From assembly GCA_018648585.1 (NCBI GenBank), contig JABGQW010000016.1, positions 22,483-86,482 of the forward strand: DNA of 64,000 bases, read 5' to 3'. Of this stretch, positions 54,763 through 63,740 are shown one piece after another. The stretch is from a bacterium (lineage in GTDB: Bacteria; Patescibacteriota; Gracilibacteria; UBA4473). The notes under the pieces were generated by a model. The model searched no databases. It was not told where the DNA came from and was given only the letters and a program-made list of their open reading frames with translations. Both the position numbers and the translations under genes were made by a program. The first letter of the stretch is position 1. Each line of letters starts with the position of its first letter.

Positions 54763-56588
54763 TATTCAAAATATGCCAAGAATTCTTCGCGCGTCATTGT
54801 TTCTTTTTTGAGCAAATCCGTCGCGATTTTTTTCAGCATCGGTTCGTGTTTTTTCAAAATCTCTCCGCAGGTTTTTTCCGCTTCCTCGACGAGTGTTTGC
54901 ACTTCTTCGTCGATCACGCGGGCGGTGGCCTCGGAGTGTTCTTTTTCATTAAAATCCATGAATCCGTTTTGCCGCGCTTTTTCTGCAAAAACGACGGCGC
55001 CGAGTTTTTTGCTGCCCATTCCGTACGTCATCACCATCGCGCGGGCGATGTTCGAAATCCGCGACAGATCGCTGCTGGCGCCGGTTGTCGTCTGACCAAA
55101 AATCAGTCGTTCGGCGATGCGTCCGCCGTGGAGCGACACCATTTCGTCTTTCATTTTTTGTTCCGACTGCAAGTACGTGTCTTCCTCCGGCAAAAACCAC
55201 GTCACGCCGAGCGCGCTTCCGCGCGAGATCACAGAGATTTTGTGCACGGGTTCGCAATTTTTCGAAAAATGTCCAGCGATCGCGTGGCCAACTTCGTGGT
55301 GCGCGATGATTTGTTTTTCTTTTTCTGAAATTTTTCGGCTGCGGCGTTCTGGTCCCATCGAAACTTTTTCGACGGAGTCGTCGATATTTTTTTGAGAAAT
55401 ATTTTTCGCGCGATTTTTGACCGCGGCGATCGCGGCTTCGTTCATCACGTTTTCGAGATCCGCTCCCGAAAATCCAACGGTTTTGCTCGCGATTTTCCGA
55501 AGATCGATTTTCGTGTTCAGAATTTTATTTTTTGCGTGCACTTCCAAAATTTTCTCGCGCGCTTCCAAATCTGGCAGATCAATGTGGACGCGGCGATCGA
55601 ATCTTCCTGGCCGCAAAAGTGCGTTGTCGAGGACATCTGGTCGGTTTGTCGCAGCGAGAACGATTACGTTGGTTCCTGGCTCGAATCCGTCCATTTCCGT
55701 CAAAATCTGGTTCAACGTTTGTTCACGTTCATCGTGTCCGCCGCCAGAACCATTTCCGCGTTTTTTTCCGATCGCATCAATTTCATCGATAAAAATTAAA
55801 CACGGCGCGTTGCGTTTCGCGGTTTTGAAAAGATCTCGCACGCGGCTGGCGCCCACTCCGACAAACATTTCGACAAATTCTGAACCCGAAACGCTGAAAA
55901 ATGGAACATTTGCTTCGCCGGCGATTGCGCGCGCCAGCAGCGTTTTCCCCGTTCCCGGAGGGCCGACGAGCAGAATTCCTTTTGGAATTTTTGCGCCCAT
56001 TTTTCGGTACTTCACCGGATTTTTCAAAAAATCCACCACTTCCGCGGTTTCGTCTTTTGCTTCCTGCGCTCCGGCCACGTCTCCAAATTTTGTCGTGTGT
56101 TTTTTTGAGTCGTACACTTTTGCGCGGGATTTTCCAAATCCGAACGGTCCGCCCTCTCCGCCGCCTCCGCTCGCGCGGCGCGACAAAAATATGAAAAAAG
56201 CGATGATCAAAATAAATGGGACAGCGCCCAGCAAAATATTCGTCCACATTTTTGTTCCCGACGTGTCGATAATTTTCACCTGCGCGCTTTTCAGCGGATC
56301 GTTGAGTCCGAGATCGATCGTCGTGGCGAGCGGCTCTTTTGCGCTTTTGAATTTTTCGCCTTTTTTGCTTTCGGCTGAAATTTTCGAATCTTTGATTTCG
56401 ATCGTTTTGAGTTCGTCGGCTTCGTATTTTTGCAGCAATTCCGAGAGTGGAATTTCCTCGGGTTTTTCAAATTTTAGCGTGTTTCCCGGCTGAAAAACAA
56501 GTGTCAGCGCCGCGGCAACGAGTGCGACGAGCAACAAAATTTTAAACGGGTTTTGTTGTGGACGATTTTTGGGGCCTCGTTTATTCAT
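54762..56588 (-). CDS. ftsH: ATP-dependent zinc metalloprotease FtsH
   Basis: Membrane quality-control protease. Two membrane helices ([34 protein letters not shown]), AAA domain with Walker A GPPGTGKT, Walker [11 protein letters not shown] and second-region [18 protein letters not shown], then protease domain with HHEVGHAI zinc site. Normal length (608). The 3' end is duplicated 1.2 kb away. Confidence 0.98.
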   Translation of the reverse strand: MNKRGPKNRPQQNPFKILLLVALVAAALTLVFQPGNTLKFEKPEEIPLSELLQKYEADELKTIEIKDSKISAESKKGEKFKSAKEPLATTIDLGLNDPLKSAQVKIIDTSGTKMWTNILLGAVPFILIIAFFIFLSRRASGGGGEGGPFGFGKSRAKVYDSKKHTTKFGDVAGAQEAKDETAEVVDFLKNPVKYRKMGAKIPKGILLVGPPGTGKTLLARAIAGEANVPFFSVSGSEFVEMFVGVGASRVRDLFKTAKRNAPCLIFIDEIDAIGKKRGNGSGGGHDEREQTLNQILTEMDGFEPGTNVIVLAATNRPDVLDNALLRPGRFDRRVHIDLPDLEAREKILEVHAKNKILNTKIDLRKIASKTVGFSGADLENVMNEAAIAAVKNRAKNISQKNIDDSVEKVSMGPERRSRKISEKEKQIIAHHEVGHAIAGHFSKNCEPVHKISVISRGSALGVTWFLPEEDTYLQSEQKMKDEMVSLHGGRIAERLIFGQTTTGASSDLSRISNIARAMVMTYGMGSKKLGAVVFAEKARQNGFMDFNEKEHSEATARVIDEEVQTLVEEAEKTCGEILKKHEPMLKKIATDLLKKETMTREEFLAYFE

Positions 56589-56614
56589 AAAAATGGAGAT
56601 TCAAAATCAGCGCG

Positions 56615-56642
56615 ATTGTACGCAGTTTTTTTGGTTTTTCAA
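56615..56642 (-). promoter_or_regulatory. ftsH promoter
   Basis: Minus strand TTGAAA, 16 bp, TACAAT, about 27 bp before the ATG. The -35 lies in the end of def. Confidence 0.55.
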
Positions 56643-57118
56643 TTTTTCAAATAATCAGTGAATAAAATTCCGTCGAGATGATCGAGTTCGTGCTGGATTT
56701 CTCTCGCCTCCCATCCGTCAAATTTTCGTTCGGCGTGGTTTCCTTCGAGTGTTTGCCAGCGGACGCGAACTTTGGCGGGACGCGAAACTTTTTCAAAAAT
56801 ATTCGGCAGCGACAAACAGCCTTCTTCCATCGTCGACTGCACCGGCGAAAAATCGACAATTTCAGGATTGATCATCGGCAGGATTTTCATTGGTTTTTTT
56901 GTCCCGACATTTTGTGTGATCAAAACGACTCGCAAATTTACACCGACTTGCGGTGCGGCAAGTCCAATTCCGGTGATTCCTGTTTCTGGATCTGGCGCGA
57001 GCATCGTTTCTTCCATTTCCAAAACGAGTTTTTTGAGTTCGTCGTCAAAATTTTCAATCGGAACAGAAACTTTCCGGAGAATGGGATTTTCCTCGCCAGT
57101 TTGGATTTTGAGCATCAT
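56639..57118 (-). CDS. def: Peptide deformylase
   Basis: Removes formyl groups from new proteins. The three motifs are present: GIGLAAPQVG, EEGCLSLP and QHELDHLDG (metal site). 159 residues, normal. Start may be the first or second Met. It lies where rpoB often follows rplJL. Confidence 0.96.
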   Translation of the reverse strand: MMLKIQTGEENPILRKVSVPIENFDDELKKLVLEMEETMLAPDPETGITGIGLAAPQVGVNLRVVLITQNVGTKKPMKILPMINPEIVDFSPVQSTMEEGCLSLPNIFEKVSRPAKVRVRWQTLEGNHAERKFDGWEAREIQHELDHLDGILFTDYLKN

Positions 57119-57202
57119 CTTTTTTGTAGCGCGATTTCAAAAAAATGCAACAACATTTGCGCCTCGCCGGGAATTTCGCGAACCCTGTTTTTTTAAAATA
57201 TA

Positions 57203-57236
57203 AAAAAAACCGCGAGCTTGCGCCAACGGTTTTTTC
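57203..57236 (-). terminator. Terminator after rplL
   Basis: On the minus strand AAAACCG/CGGTTTT with a Gly/Cys-like G/C-rich loop region and eight T. A second hairpin TTGCC/GGCAA followed by T lies at 57248 for the other strand. Confidence 0.8.
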
Positions 57237-57276
57237 AGGTGTTCCTCTTTGCCTCGAGGAGGCAATTTTTCGAAAA

Positions 57277-57678
57277 TTATTCGAGTTCGATTTTTGCGCC
57301 TGCGTCTTCAAATTTCTTTTTGAGTTCTTCGGCTTCAGCTTTTTTTGCGTTTTCCTTGATCATTCCTCCGCTTTCAGCAAGTGTTTTTGCTTCGCCAAGT
57401 CCGAGTCCGGTGAGTTCTCGAACAATTTTGATCACGGCGATTTTTTGTGCGCCGCAGTCTTTCAAAACAACATTGAATGCAGATTTTTCTTCGGCAGCGT
57501 CGTCTCCTGCAGGAGCACCAGCAGCGGCTGCGACGGGCGCAGCAGCGGAAATTCCGTATTTTTCCTCAAAATATTTGGCGACGTTGTTGGCTTCGACGAC
57601 GGTCAATTTTTCAATTGAGTCGACGACTGTTTGCTCGGTTTTTCCAAGCGTGACGGTGACGGTGTTTTCTTCGGTCAT
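57277..57678 (-). CDS. rplL: 50S ribosomal protein bL12
   Basis: Stalk protein that recruits translation GTPases. N-terminal dimer domain, Ala-rich hinge (SAAAPVAAAAGAPAG) and C-terminal domain with KIAVIKIVRELTGLGLGEAK. Normal length (133). 30 bp after rplJ. Confidence 0.97.
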   Translation of the reverse strand: MTEENTVTVTLGKTEQTVVDSIEKLTVVEANNVAKYFEEKYGISAAAPVAAAAGAPAGDDAAEEKSAFNVVLKDCGAQKIAVIKIVRELTGLGLGEAKTLAESGGMIKENAKKAEAEELKKKFEDAGAKIELE

Positions 57679-57708
57679 TTTTTAAAAAAATTAAAAAGGA
57701 GTGAAAAG

Positions 57709-58254
57709 TTAGGAAGAGAATTTGTCTGCGTTTTCCAGGACGTTGTACAGTCGTTGGAATCCGGAGTTGAAAACGTTGTGAAGTTTTTGTGGTCCTGATC
57801 GGAGCATTCCCACAATTTTTGCCAGACTTTCCTCGCGAGTGGAGGTGTTTGCAAACTCGGTGCTTGCAGCCACGTCGAGAAAATTTCCGTCAAAAATCGC
57901 TCCCGCAAAATCAAATTTTGCCAAGTCTTTCTTTTTATCGAAAAACTCTTTTTTCAGGCGTTTGACTTCCTGGGAGGGGAGAACAGTGTCATCGGGTGAA
58001 ACGATCACGGCGACAGAACCTGGGAGCAAATCCGAATCAAAATCTGCGAGCCCCACGTTTTTTGCCGCGAGAGCCATCAGCGTTTTTTTGATGACGGAGT
58101 AACTCATTCCCTTCGATCGCAAATCTCGTCGCACCGTTTGCGCTTCTTCCACGGTGACCTGATCAAACTTCACAAACGCCACGCCAGCAGCGTCCCGAAA
58201 TTTTGTTTCGAGGGCTTCCAGCTGTGTTGATTTTTTACTTCGTGGCGTTGCCAT
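57709..58254 (-). CDS. rplJ: 50S ribosomal protein uL10
   Basis: Stalk base that carries L12 dimers and binds its own leader to control expression. N-terminal RNA-binding domain (FVKFDQVTVEEAQTVRRDLR, SYSVIKKTLMALAA) and a helical C-terminus for L12. Preceded by a leader and attenuator. rplKA and rpoB are not adjacent. Confidence 0.96.
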   Translation of the reverse strand: MATPRSKKSTQLEALETKFRDAAGVAFVKFDQVTVEEAQTVRRDLRSKGMSYSVIKKTLMALAAKNVGLADFDSDLLPGSVAVIVSPDDTVLPSQEVKRLKKEFFDKKKDLAKFDFAGAIFDGNFLDVAASTEFANTSTREESLAKIVGMLRSGPQKLHNVFNSGFQRLYNVLENADKFSS

Positions 58255-58268
58255 GTTTTAGAATGATT

Positions 58269-58293
58269 AAAAAAATCTTCGGTTGACCGAAGA
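58269..58293 (-). terminator. Attenuator in the rplJ leader
   Basis: Minus strand TCTTCGG-TCAA-CCGAAGA followed by seven U, ending 15 bp before the rplJ ATG. A strong terminator inside the leader implies that leader binding by L10 controls readthrough. Confidence 0.85.
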
Positions 58294-58409
58294 CTTGAGA
58301 CAATTTTGGAGACGAGGTTTGGCAACAGTTCTTTGGCCACACTCCTCGTCAATTCTTGTTTCGTCTCGACTGGTCTTTTGCGCGTGAGCGCCGCCAGTTG
58401 TCTTCGACC
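58270..58409 (-). ncRNA. L10-type ribosomal leader
   Basis: About 140 nt between promoter and rplJ. Paired arms CTGGTC/GACCAG and GACGAGG/CCTCGTC enclose TGTGGCCAAAGAACTGTTGCCA, resembling the L10 leader where L10(L12)4 binds. It ends in an intrinsic terminator. Confidence 0.75.
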
Positions 58410-58415
58410 AGAGTG

Positions 58416-58443
58416 AATTTACGGTTTGAACAAAAAATGTCAA
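58416..58443 (-). promoter_or_regulatory. rplJL promoter
   Basis: Minus strand TTGACA, 16 bp, TAAATT. The -35 overlaps the last codons of the upstream NUDIX gene. Confidence 0.75.
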
Positions 58444-59009
58444 ACTTTTTTTTGATTTTCCAAAAACGTTTCCACGAACGGAATCACGCAGAGTGATGCG
58501 GCGGCTGGCGTATTTTTATCTTTTTGGTCGGTGGTGTCGGTCAAAAATTGTTTCGCTGCTTCAAAGTTGGGAACCAAAAAAGTTTCGATTTGTTCGGCTT
58601 TGTCGTATTCGGTGTCTGCGATTGGGCGACAAATTTCCGCCAGAAAAAAATGGTACCGCATCGGGCTGCCAGTTGGATCGGCGAACACGGTTCCAATTTT
58701 ATGTAATTTTTCTGCGACGAGACCGGTTTCTTCCCGAAGTTCTCGCGCGGCGGTCAGTGCGGGCGTTTCTTTTTCGTTCACCATTCCTGCGGGGAATTCG
58801 GTCACGATTGTTCCCGATCCGTTTTTGTACGCGCGCTGCAACATTACTTCTCCCGACTGAAAAGTCGGAACGATCACCACTGCATCCGGACTTTTTCGCA
58901 AAAACCAGTTTGTCGAACTTCCGTCGTGCAGTTCAATTTTTTGTTTCTCGATGTGGCAAAATGGCTCGTCCACGATCATTTTTCGGGAGAGCACTTTGAA
59001 TTTTTTCAT
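58440..59009 (-). CDS. NUDIX hydrolase, ADP-ribose pyrophosphatase-like
   Basis: Hydrolyses a nucleoside diphosphate linked to another group. The NUDIX box GMVNEKETPALTAARELREETGL is complete, preceded by TEFPA and followed by DPTGSPMRYHFFLA as in ADP-ribose pyrophosphatases. Start taken at the ATG at 59009. Single gene with a near-leaderless promoter. Confidence 0.88.
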   Translation of the reverse strand: MKKFKVLSRKMIVDEPFCHIEKQKIELHDGSSTNWFLRKSPDAVVIVPTFQSGEVMLQRAYKNGSGTIVTEFPAGMVNEKETPALTAARELREETGLVAEKLHKIGTVFADPTGSPMRYHFFLAEICRPIADTEYDKAEQIETFLVPNFEAAKQFLTDTTDQKDKNTPAAASLCVIPFVETFLENQKKV

Positions 59010-59018
59010 TTCAAGCGC

Positions 59019-59046
59019 ATTTTGCAAAAAATTTTCAATTTGTCAA
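59019..59046 (-). promoter_or_regulatory. NUDIX gene promoter, near-leaderless
   Basis: Minus strand TTGACA, 16 bp, CAAAAT, then 9 nt to the ATG. Confidence 0.6.
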
Positions 59047-59075
59047 AAAAATGCAAAAAAATCGCACAGAAAAAA

Positions 59076-59106
59076 GTGTCCCGCAGTGTTAAAACCGTGG
59101 GACAAT
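59076..59106. terminator. Hairpin between convergent-facing ends
   Basis: TGTCCC/GGGACA stem (59078-59104 region) beside AT-rich DNA downstream of the small unknown gene on the minus strand. Termination role is probable, though the T tract is short. Confidence 0.5.
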
Positions 59107-59110
59107 TAAT

Positions 59111-59449
59111 TTAGGTCAGATTGATGGATTTGAGAAAATCAAATAATTTCTCGGCTTTTTCTGGAGAGCTTCCTTCGATGAAAGTTGAAGATATGGATTT
59201 TTTGAGTTCGATGCGATTTTTTTTGTAAGAAAATTTAATAATCTTGGGAAGGGAAATGAGCTTGGGCCCAACAGAAATAAAAATATTCCATCTTCCGCTG
59301 ATATCTAATTTCATGCTTGTCACGATTTCTTTTTCGATCGTAAAGTCCTTTGGAAAAAGAATTTCAATTTTTTCTCTGGATTTGCGCCAGTTCGCAATTT
59401 TTTCGATGTCGGATTTTGAAATTTTATTGTTGTAAATAAAGTTTTTCAT
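59111..59449 (-). CDS. Small protein of unknown function
   Basis: 112 residues from the ATG at 59449 (the track start is upstream). Basic, with KISKSDIEKIANWRKSREKI and a beta-rich middle (GRWNIFISVGPKLISLPKII). No motif recognised. AT-rich codon use. Confidence 0.55.
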   Translation of the reverse strand: MKNFIYNNKISKSDIEKIANWRKSREKIEILFPKDFTIEKEIVTSMKLDISGRWNIFISVGPKLISLPKIIKFSYKKNRIELKKSISSTFIEGSSPEKAEKLFDFLKSINLT

Positions 59450-59627
59450 TTTTTTAAAAAAATTTAGTTGATTAATAATTTCGCATTCCCTCAATCCGCG
59501 AATTTCACGAACTGTTCGGAATGCCAAATTAAATCCTCAAATCTGTCAAAGAACCAAATCATCACGACCACACACGAAAAATTTTCGTTCGCAGTACAAA
59601 TCCTTTTTCGTTGTTTTTCGGAAAATG

Positions 59628-60512
59628 TCAAACTATTTCAAACTCGGTCGGGATCGGCGATTCGATTTCGAGTGTTTTCGCGGAGTCCGGATCGGGAAAT
59701 TTTAATTTCCACGCGTGCAAAAAAACACGATCCGCTTTTTTCCCTCCGTATTTTTCATCTCCCAGAATCGGGAACCCGATCGCGGAAAAATGCACGCGGA
59801 TCTGGTGCGTGCGCCCGGTGGGAATTTTCACCTCGATCAAACTCAGATTTTCAGTGGTGTCGGTTTTGAGTCGCTCAAAAAAACTTTCCGCAGATTTGGC
59901 GCGAGACGAACTTGAAACCGCCATTTTTTGCCGATCTTTTTTGTCCCGCGAAATTCCGGCTTCGATTTTTCCAGATTTCGGTGGCTGGCCGCACACGATC
60001 GCGACGTACGTTTTTTCGACTTTTTTCCAATTTTTCTGCAGCGCGGCGTGCGCCTCCGGCGTTTTTGCCACGAGCAAAATTCCGCTCGTCGGTTTGTCCA
60101 GGCGGTGCACGATTCCGGGGCGTTCGGCGTCGTCGAAGTTTTTCCCAATTTCCGGAAACTGCGCGACGAGCGCGTTCACGATCGTTTCATCCGAATTTTC
60201 GCTCGCGGAGGGGTGCACCGAAATTCCGATCGGTTTTTCGATCGCGATCCAATTTTTTTCCTCCGCCAAAATTTTCAACTCAAAATTCCACGGCGCCAAT
60301 TTTTTCTCCAGCTCGGCGGGGGGACAAAATTTCACCGTCCAGATTTCGCCCGCGGCGATTTTGTTTTTTCCTTTTTTCTCCACTTTTTTCAAAAAAAATT
60401 CGCCGTGCCGCTGCCAGCGCGTCCGCGAAATTTCAGGAAAAGTTTCCGCCGCCAGGATTTCAATTCTTTTTCCGGCATTTTTTTCCGCGACTGTGATTTT
60501 TGCGTCGATCAT
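59628..60512 (-). CDS. RluA/RluD-family pseudouridine synthase
   Basis: Isomerises uridine in rRNA or tRNA. The catalytic block is GIVHRLDKPTSGILLVAK (Asp in RLD), with GRTHQIRVHF and KPIGISVHP also conserved. An S4-like N-terminal segment is present but weak. The target (23S or tRNA) is not readable. ATGA overlap with the GNAT gene. Confidence 0.93.
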   Translation of the reverse strand: MIDAKITVAEKNAGKRIEILAAETFPEISRTRWQRHGEFFLKKVEKKGKNKIAAGEIWTVKFCPPAELEKKLAPWNFELKILAEEKNWIAIEKPIGISVHPSASENSDETIVNALVAQFPEIGKNFDDAERPGIVHRLDKPTSGILLVAKTPEAHAALQKNWKKVEKTYVAIVCGQPPKSGKIEAGISRDKKDRQKMAVSSSSRAKSAESFFERLKTDTTENLSLIEVKIPTGRTHQIRVHFSAIGFPILGDEKYGGKKADRVFLHAWKLKFPDPDSAKTLEIESPIPTEFEIV

Positions 60513-61060
60513 TTTTTAAAATTTTTTTTTAAAAGTTCGTACAATTTCGCGTCGTGCCAGCGGCCGTTTTTTCCAAAATCTTTTTCGAGCGTGCCGACGA
60601 ATCGGAATCCGAGTTTTTCGATCACTTTTTTGCTCGGAATATTTTCCGAAAAATGGTGCGCGATAATTTTGTGCAGATCGAGATTTTCAAATCCAAAACT
60701 CAAAACGGCGCGAGCGGCTTCTGGCATAATTCCGTTTCCGTGAAATTCCGGATCGAGCCAGTACCCGATTTCTGCGCGATCGGTTTGGAGTACTCCGTAT
60801 TTTCGTTCGATTTTTTCCAGCGACACAATTCCGACAAATTTTTCTTCAAAAAAAATCGACCAGACCACGGATTTTTCGGGAAAATCTTTTTGCGTGGATT
60901 CAAAAAAAGTCAGCGTTTCCTTAATTTGTTCCGGCGGATTCCACGACATAAATTTTGGCAAATCCGGATTTTTTCTCGCGACCCGAAAAATTTCCGGCAC
61001 GTCCGATTTTTCAATCGTCCGGAGAAAAAGTTGCTCGGTGCGGATTTCAAAATTTTGCAT
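60509..61060 (-). CDS. GNAT acetyltransferase, RimJ/RimL-like
   Basis: Acetyl-CoA-dependent N-acetyltransferase, possibly for ribosomal proteins. Start at MQNFEIRTEQLFLR (61060). Family pattern RTIEKSDVPEIF, IGYWLDPEFHGNGIMPEA (acetyl-CoA loop), and NIPSKKVIEKLGF. Overlaps the end of murJ by 14 bp and the rluD-type gene by 4. Confidence 0.88.
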   Translation of the reverse strand: MQNFEIRTEQLFLRTIEKSDVPEIFRVARKNPDLPKFMSWNPPEQIKETLTFFESTQKDFPEKSVVWSIFFEEKFVGIVSLEKIERKYGVLQTDRAEIGYWLDPEFHGNGIMPEAARAVLSFGFENLDLHKIIAHHFSENIPSKKVIEKLGFRFVGTLEKDFGKNGRWHDAKLYELLKKNFKK

Positions 61061-62365
61061 TTTTCGTCTGAAAAAATCGTTTCCACGCGGTGATCCCAAA
61101 AAGTCCCGCGCTCAAAAAATTCGCCGAAAACGTTCCGAGTGCGAGCCCGAGAATTGCCGTGTTTTCCGGTAAAATTTTCAAACTCAAAATCGCCGCCAGC
61201 CCGGTCGCAAAAATCAACGAAACCGCCGAAATTTTCATCGGAGTTTTTACGTCGTCGTTCGCCATAAAAATTCGCGACAGCACCGGAATCGCGCACGCCG
61301 CCGGCAGACTCGCGACAGTCCACCGAAAAACCAGCGCTGCACCGCGCAGCGGTTCGCCGGAGAGATCGAATAAAATTTCCAAAATTTCTTGCGCCCAAAA
61401 AATCCCCACGATCGCCGCGGGAATCGTCGCCAAAAAAATCCACGCGAGCGTGTCGCGCACGATTTTTCGCTGCGCCGCGTGCTGGTGTTTCAATTTCGAC
61501 AGGCGCGGAAAACTCGCACTCGCCAGCGGCAGCCCGACGATCGACAGCAGCGCGTGCCCGAGATTTGTTCCGATCGAAAACGCGCCGACCGTTCCCGCCG
61601 CCAAAAAACTCGCGATCCACACGTCGGCGGATTGATTGATCTGAAAACTCGCGTTGTTTGTCGTGCGGAACGCAAGATCCGAGCCGAAGTTTTTCCACGC
61701 GGAGTCTGGTTTTTTCCAAAAAAATCCGAGCCCGCTGACACGATTTTTCCCCACAAAAAAATACGCGCTCGCGTTCGCCAGCAGGTGCAGCGCGGCTCCA
61801 GCGATGGCTGCGAGACCGATCGCCGCCAGTCCAAATTTTTCCGCGAACCAAAAAATCCCGACGCAGATCGCGCCGGTGTACAAAATTGGAGCGATCGCCA
61901 CCGACAAAAATTTTTCTCGAAACTGCTGCGCTGCCGAAAAAACCGCGCTCGTACCGAGCAAAAATACCGATCCAAAAAGCAGTCGCGCCAAGTTTGCGAT
62001 TTCTCCCTGCGCAGTGGGATCAAATCCGGTCGCAAAAATTTTCACTAAAATTCCTGGGAAAATCGCGCCCACTCCGCACAAAATTCCGAAAAAAACGACG
62101 ACGCCCCAGAAAAAACTGGAAAAAAATTTCACGAAATTTTTTCCGCGCAGTTCTGCCGCTCGTGGCAAAAACAGCGTCGCGACGGTGCCGCCGACCAGCA
62201 AAAAAAAGAAAAAATCTGGAATTCGAAACGCTGCAAAAATAAAATCGAGTTGTCCTGCGTCGGCGAAATTTTGCACAAAAAGTCGGTCGCGCCACAGCCC
62301 CAAAAGTTTCGACACGACGGCCGATCCCATCAAAAGTGCGCCACCGGACATCAGGATCTTTTTCA
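61047..62365 (-). CDS. murJ: Lipid II flippase MurJ/MviN
   Basis: Moves the peptidoglycan precursor lipid II across the membrane. About 13 hydrophobic segments; MurJ features include SKLLGLWRDRLF, AFRIPDFFFFLLVGG, FLPRAAEL and LPLASASFPRLSKL. Start is uncertain: GTG 62365, TTG 62402 or ATG 62351. Upstream of GNAT and rluD genes in one unit. Confidence 0.92.
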
Positions 62366-62415
62366 CGTCCCGGAGTGTGCCTCGGAATCGAGATTTTCGC
62401 AAGTTTGAGAAAATG

Positions 62416-62443
62416 TTGACTTTTTCCTGAAAAGTGCTAAAAA
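62416..62443 (+). promoter_or_regulatory. Promoter of secreted unknown gene
   Basis: TTGACT, 16 bp, TAAAAA; leader about 120 nt. A second TTGACA at 62490 has only a poor -10. Confidence 0.5.
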
Positions 62444-62570
62444 ATAACTATGATTTTGCACAAAATTTTTTTCGTGTGAAATCCGTTGTTTGACAGCTTC
62501 ATCATCAGACACGAAATTAGAAATTTTTAAATTTAACTATATTTTTTAACCAAACAAAAAAGATTTTATT

Positions 62571-63671
62571 ATGAACAGGAAAAATGTAATTTTAGTAATT
62601 TTAATGAGCGCTATGGTTTTGGGCGCAATGGGACAAAATTCTGAAACGAAGGAGTTGTATCCACCGTTTCGTTTTGTTTTACCGACAGTTCCGGACAGCG
62701 TGAGAGCGTTTCCAGAAAAAGTACAGATTTTTCGTCTTGAGTACGCGTTGCGGTTTATGGAAATAAATCAAAAAACTCTGGCAGAAAATCCGATCGTGCG
62801 TCCAGATTTATTATGGCGCAATTTGTATTTTGGTTTTGAATTTCTTCCGAAGGAAATTCGACGAAATGATTCTTTGATTCCAGGGACAGTTGAAGCAGAT
62901 AGTTTTCTGTTTGCGTTGCGAAATTATCAGAAAGAAATTTTGAATGACTTTAAATTCATGCAGGATTCGTTGATGAAAAACTTGGAGCAGCGCGTTTTCA
63001 CAGCCAAAAAGAACGGTGAAATTGTGGATGTTGAAATTTTTTCTGGAAACAATCTTTCTTCAGATCTTGTTTCCGCGTCAACCGATTGGCCATTTTTAAA
63101 AAAAGGCGGAAGTTGGGATCTTTTGAAAGAAATTGAGAAAGATTCTGCGCGGCTTGCAAAGATGGAAAAGTCCGTCATGAAAAATCTTAACACCCTGGCG
63201 AAATATGCGAGTCGAGAGAGTTCGCGAAGAAGGTTGCCGAGAAGGATTTACTCTCTTTTGACTTGGAAAGTTCCAAGCCAAATTGGTGTTTATGAATCTT
63301 TTTTTGATTCATATTTTTATAAGCTCGAGACATTGTATCTTACTGACACGATCGCGTGGGATTCAATTATGGCAAAGCATCAGGTTTTGCTCGAATTTGT
63401 GAATTATGCGGAATACAATTTGTTCCAACTTGGGAACGCGCTTCGATGTAAAATGTCCAAAAGACAAAAAAGATTGTGGAAAAAACAGGTGAACAACTAT
63501 CTTATTTTGCAAGGAGGTGCGGTAATTATTTCCGGCGATCATGAACCAGCGCGTGGTTGGTTTCGAAAAATTCTTTATCGCTACATTCACGGGACCAATC
63601 AAAAAAGAATGGTTCCGAATCAGGCGATCCCAGCACAAGAAAAAAATACGCAGGAAATTTTTCAAGTGTGA
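62571..63671 (+). CDS. Exported protein of unknown function
   Basis: 366 residues with a signal peptide (VILVILMSAMVLGAMGQ, cut after GAMG or AMGQ). The rest is charged, helical and Leu/Phe-rich (FLFALRNYQKEILNDFKFM; RLEYALRFMEINQKTL) with no recognised domain. Own promoter and terminator. It resembles the lipoprotein at 53849 in style only. Confidence 0.68.
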   Translation: MNRKNVILVILMSAMVLGAMGQNSETKELYPPFRFVLPTVPDSVRAFPEKVQIFRLEYALRFMEINQKTLAENPIVRPDLLWRNLYFGFEFLPKEIRRNDSLIPGTVEADSFLFALRNYQKEILNDFKFMQDSLMKNLEQRVFTAKKNGEIVDVEIFSGNNLSSDLVSASTDWPFLKKGGSWDLLKEIEKDSARLAKMEKSVMKNLNTLAKYASRESSRRRLPRRIYSLLTWKVPSQIGVYESFFDSYFYKLETLYLTDTIAWDSIMAKHQVLLEFVNYAEYNLFQLGNALRCKMSKRQKRLWKKQVNNYLILQGGAVIISGDHEPARGWFRKILYRYIHGTNQKRMVPNQAIPAQEKNTQEIFQV

Positions 63672-63688
63672 TGAAGCAATAAAACAGA

Positions 63689-63720
63689 AACAGCGGGTTC
63701 GAAAGAATCTGCTGTTTTTA
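63689..63720 (+). terminator. Rho-independent terminator
   Basis: AACAGCGGGTTC-GAAA-GAATCTGCTGTT (two G-T pairs) followed by T. Confidence 0.88.
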
Positions 63721-63740
63721 TTTGCAAATTTTGAGGCCGA

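Larger units (their letters stand above)
53568..54812. repeat. 47-bp direct repeats of the ftsH 3' end flanking a lipoprotein gene
   Basis: 53568-53614 and 54766-54812 match at 44 of 47 bases. The right copy is the true end of ftsH; the left copy still encodes [15 protein letters not shown] in the same direction. The arrangement looks like insertion at a gene 3' end that restored the gene and left the old end displaced. No integrase is present. Confidence 0.8.
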
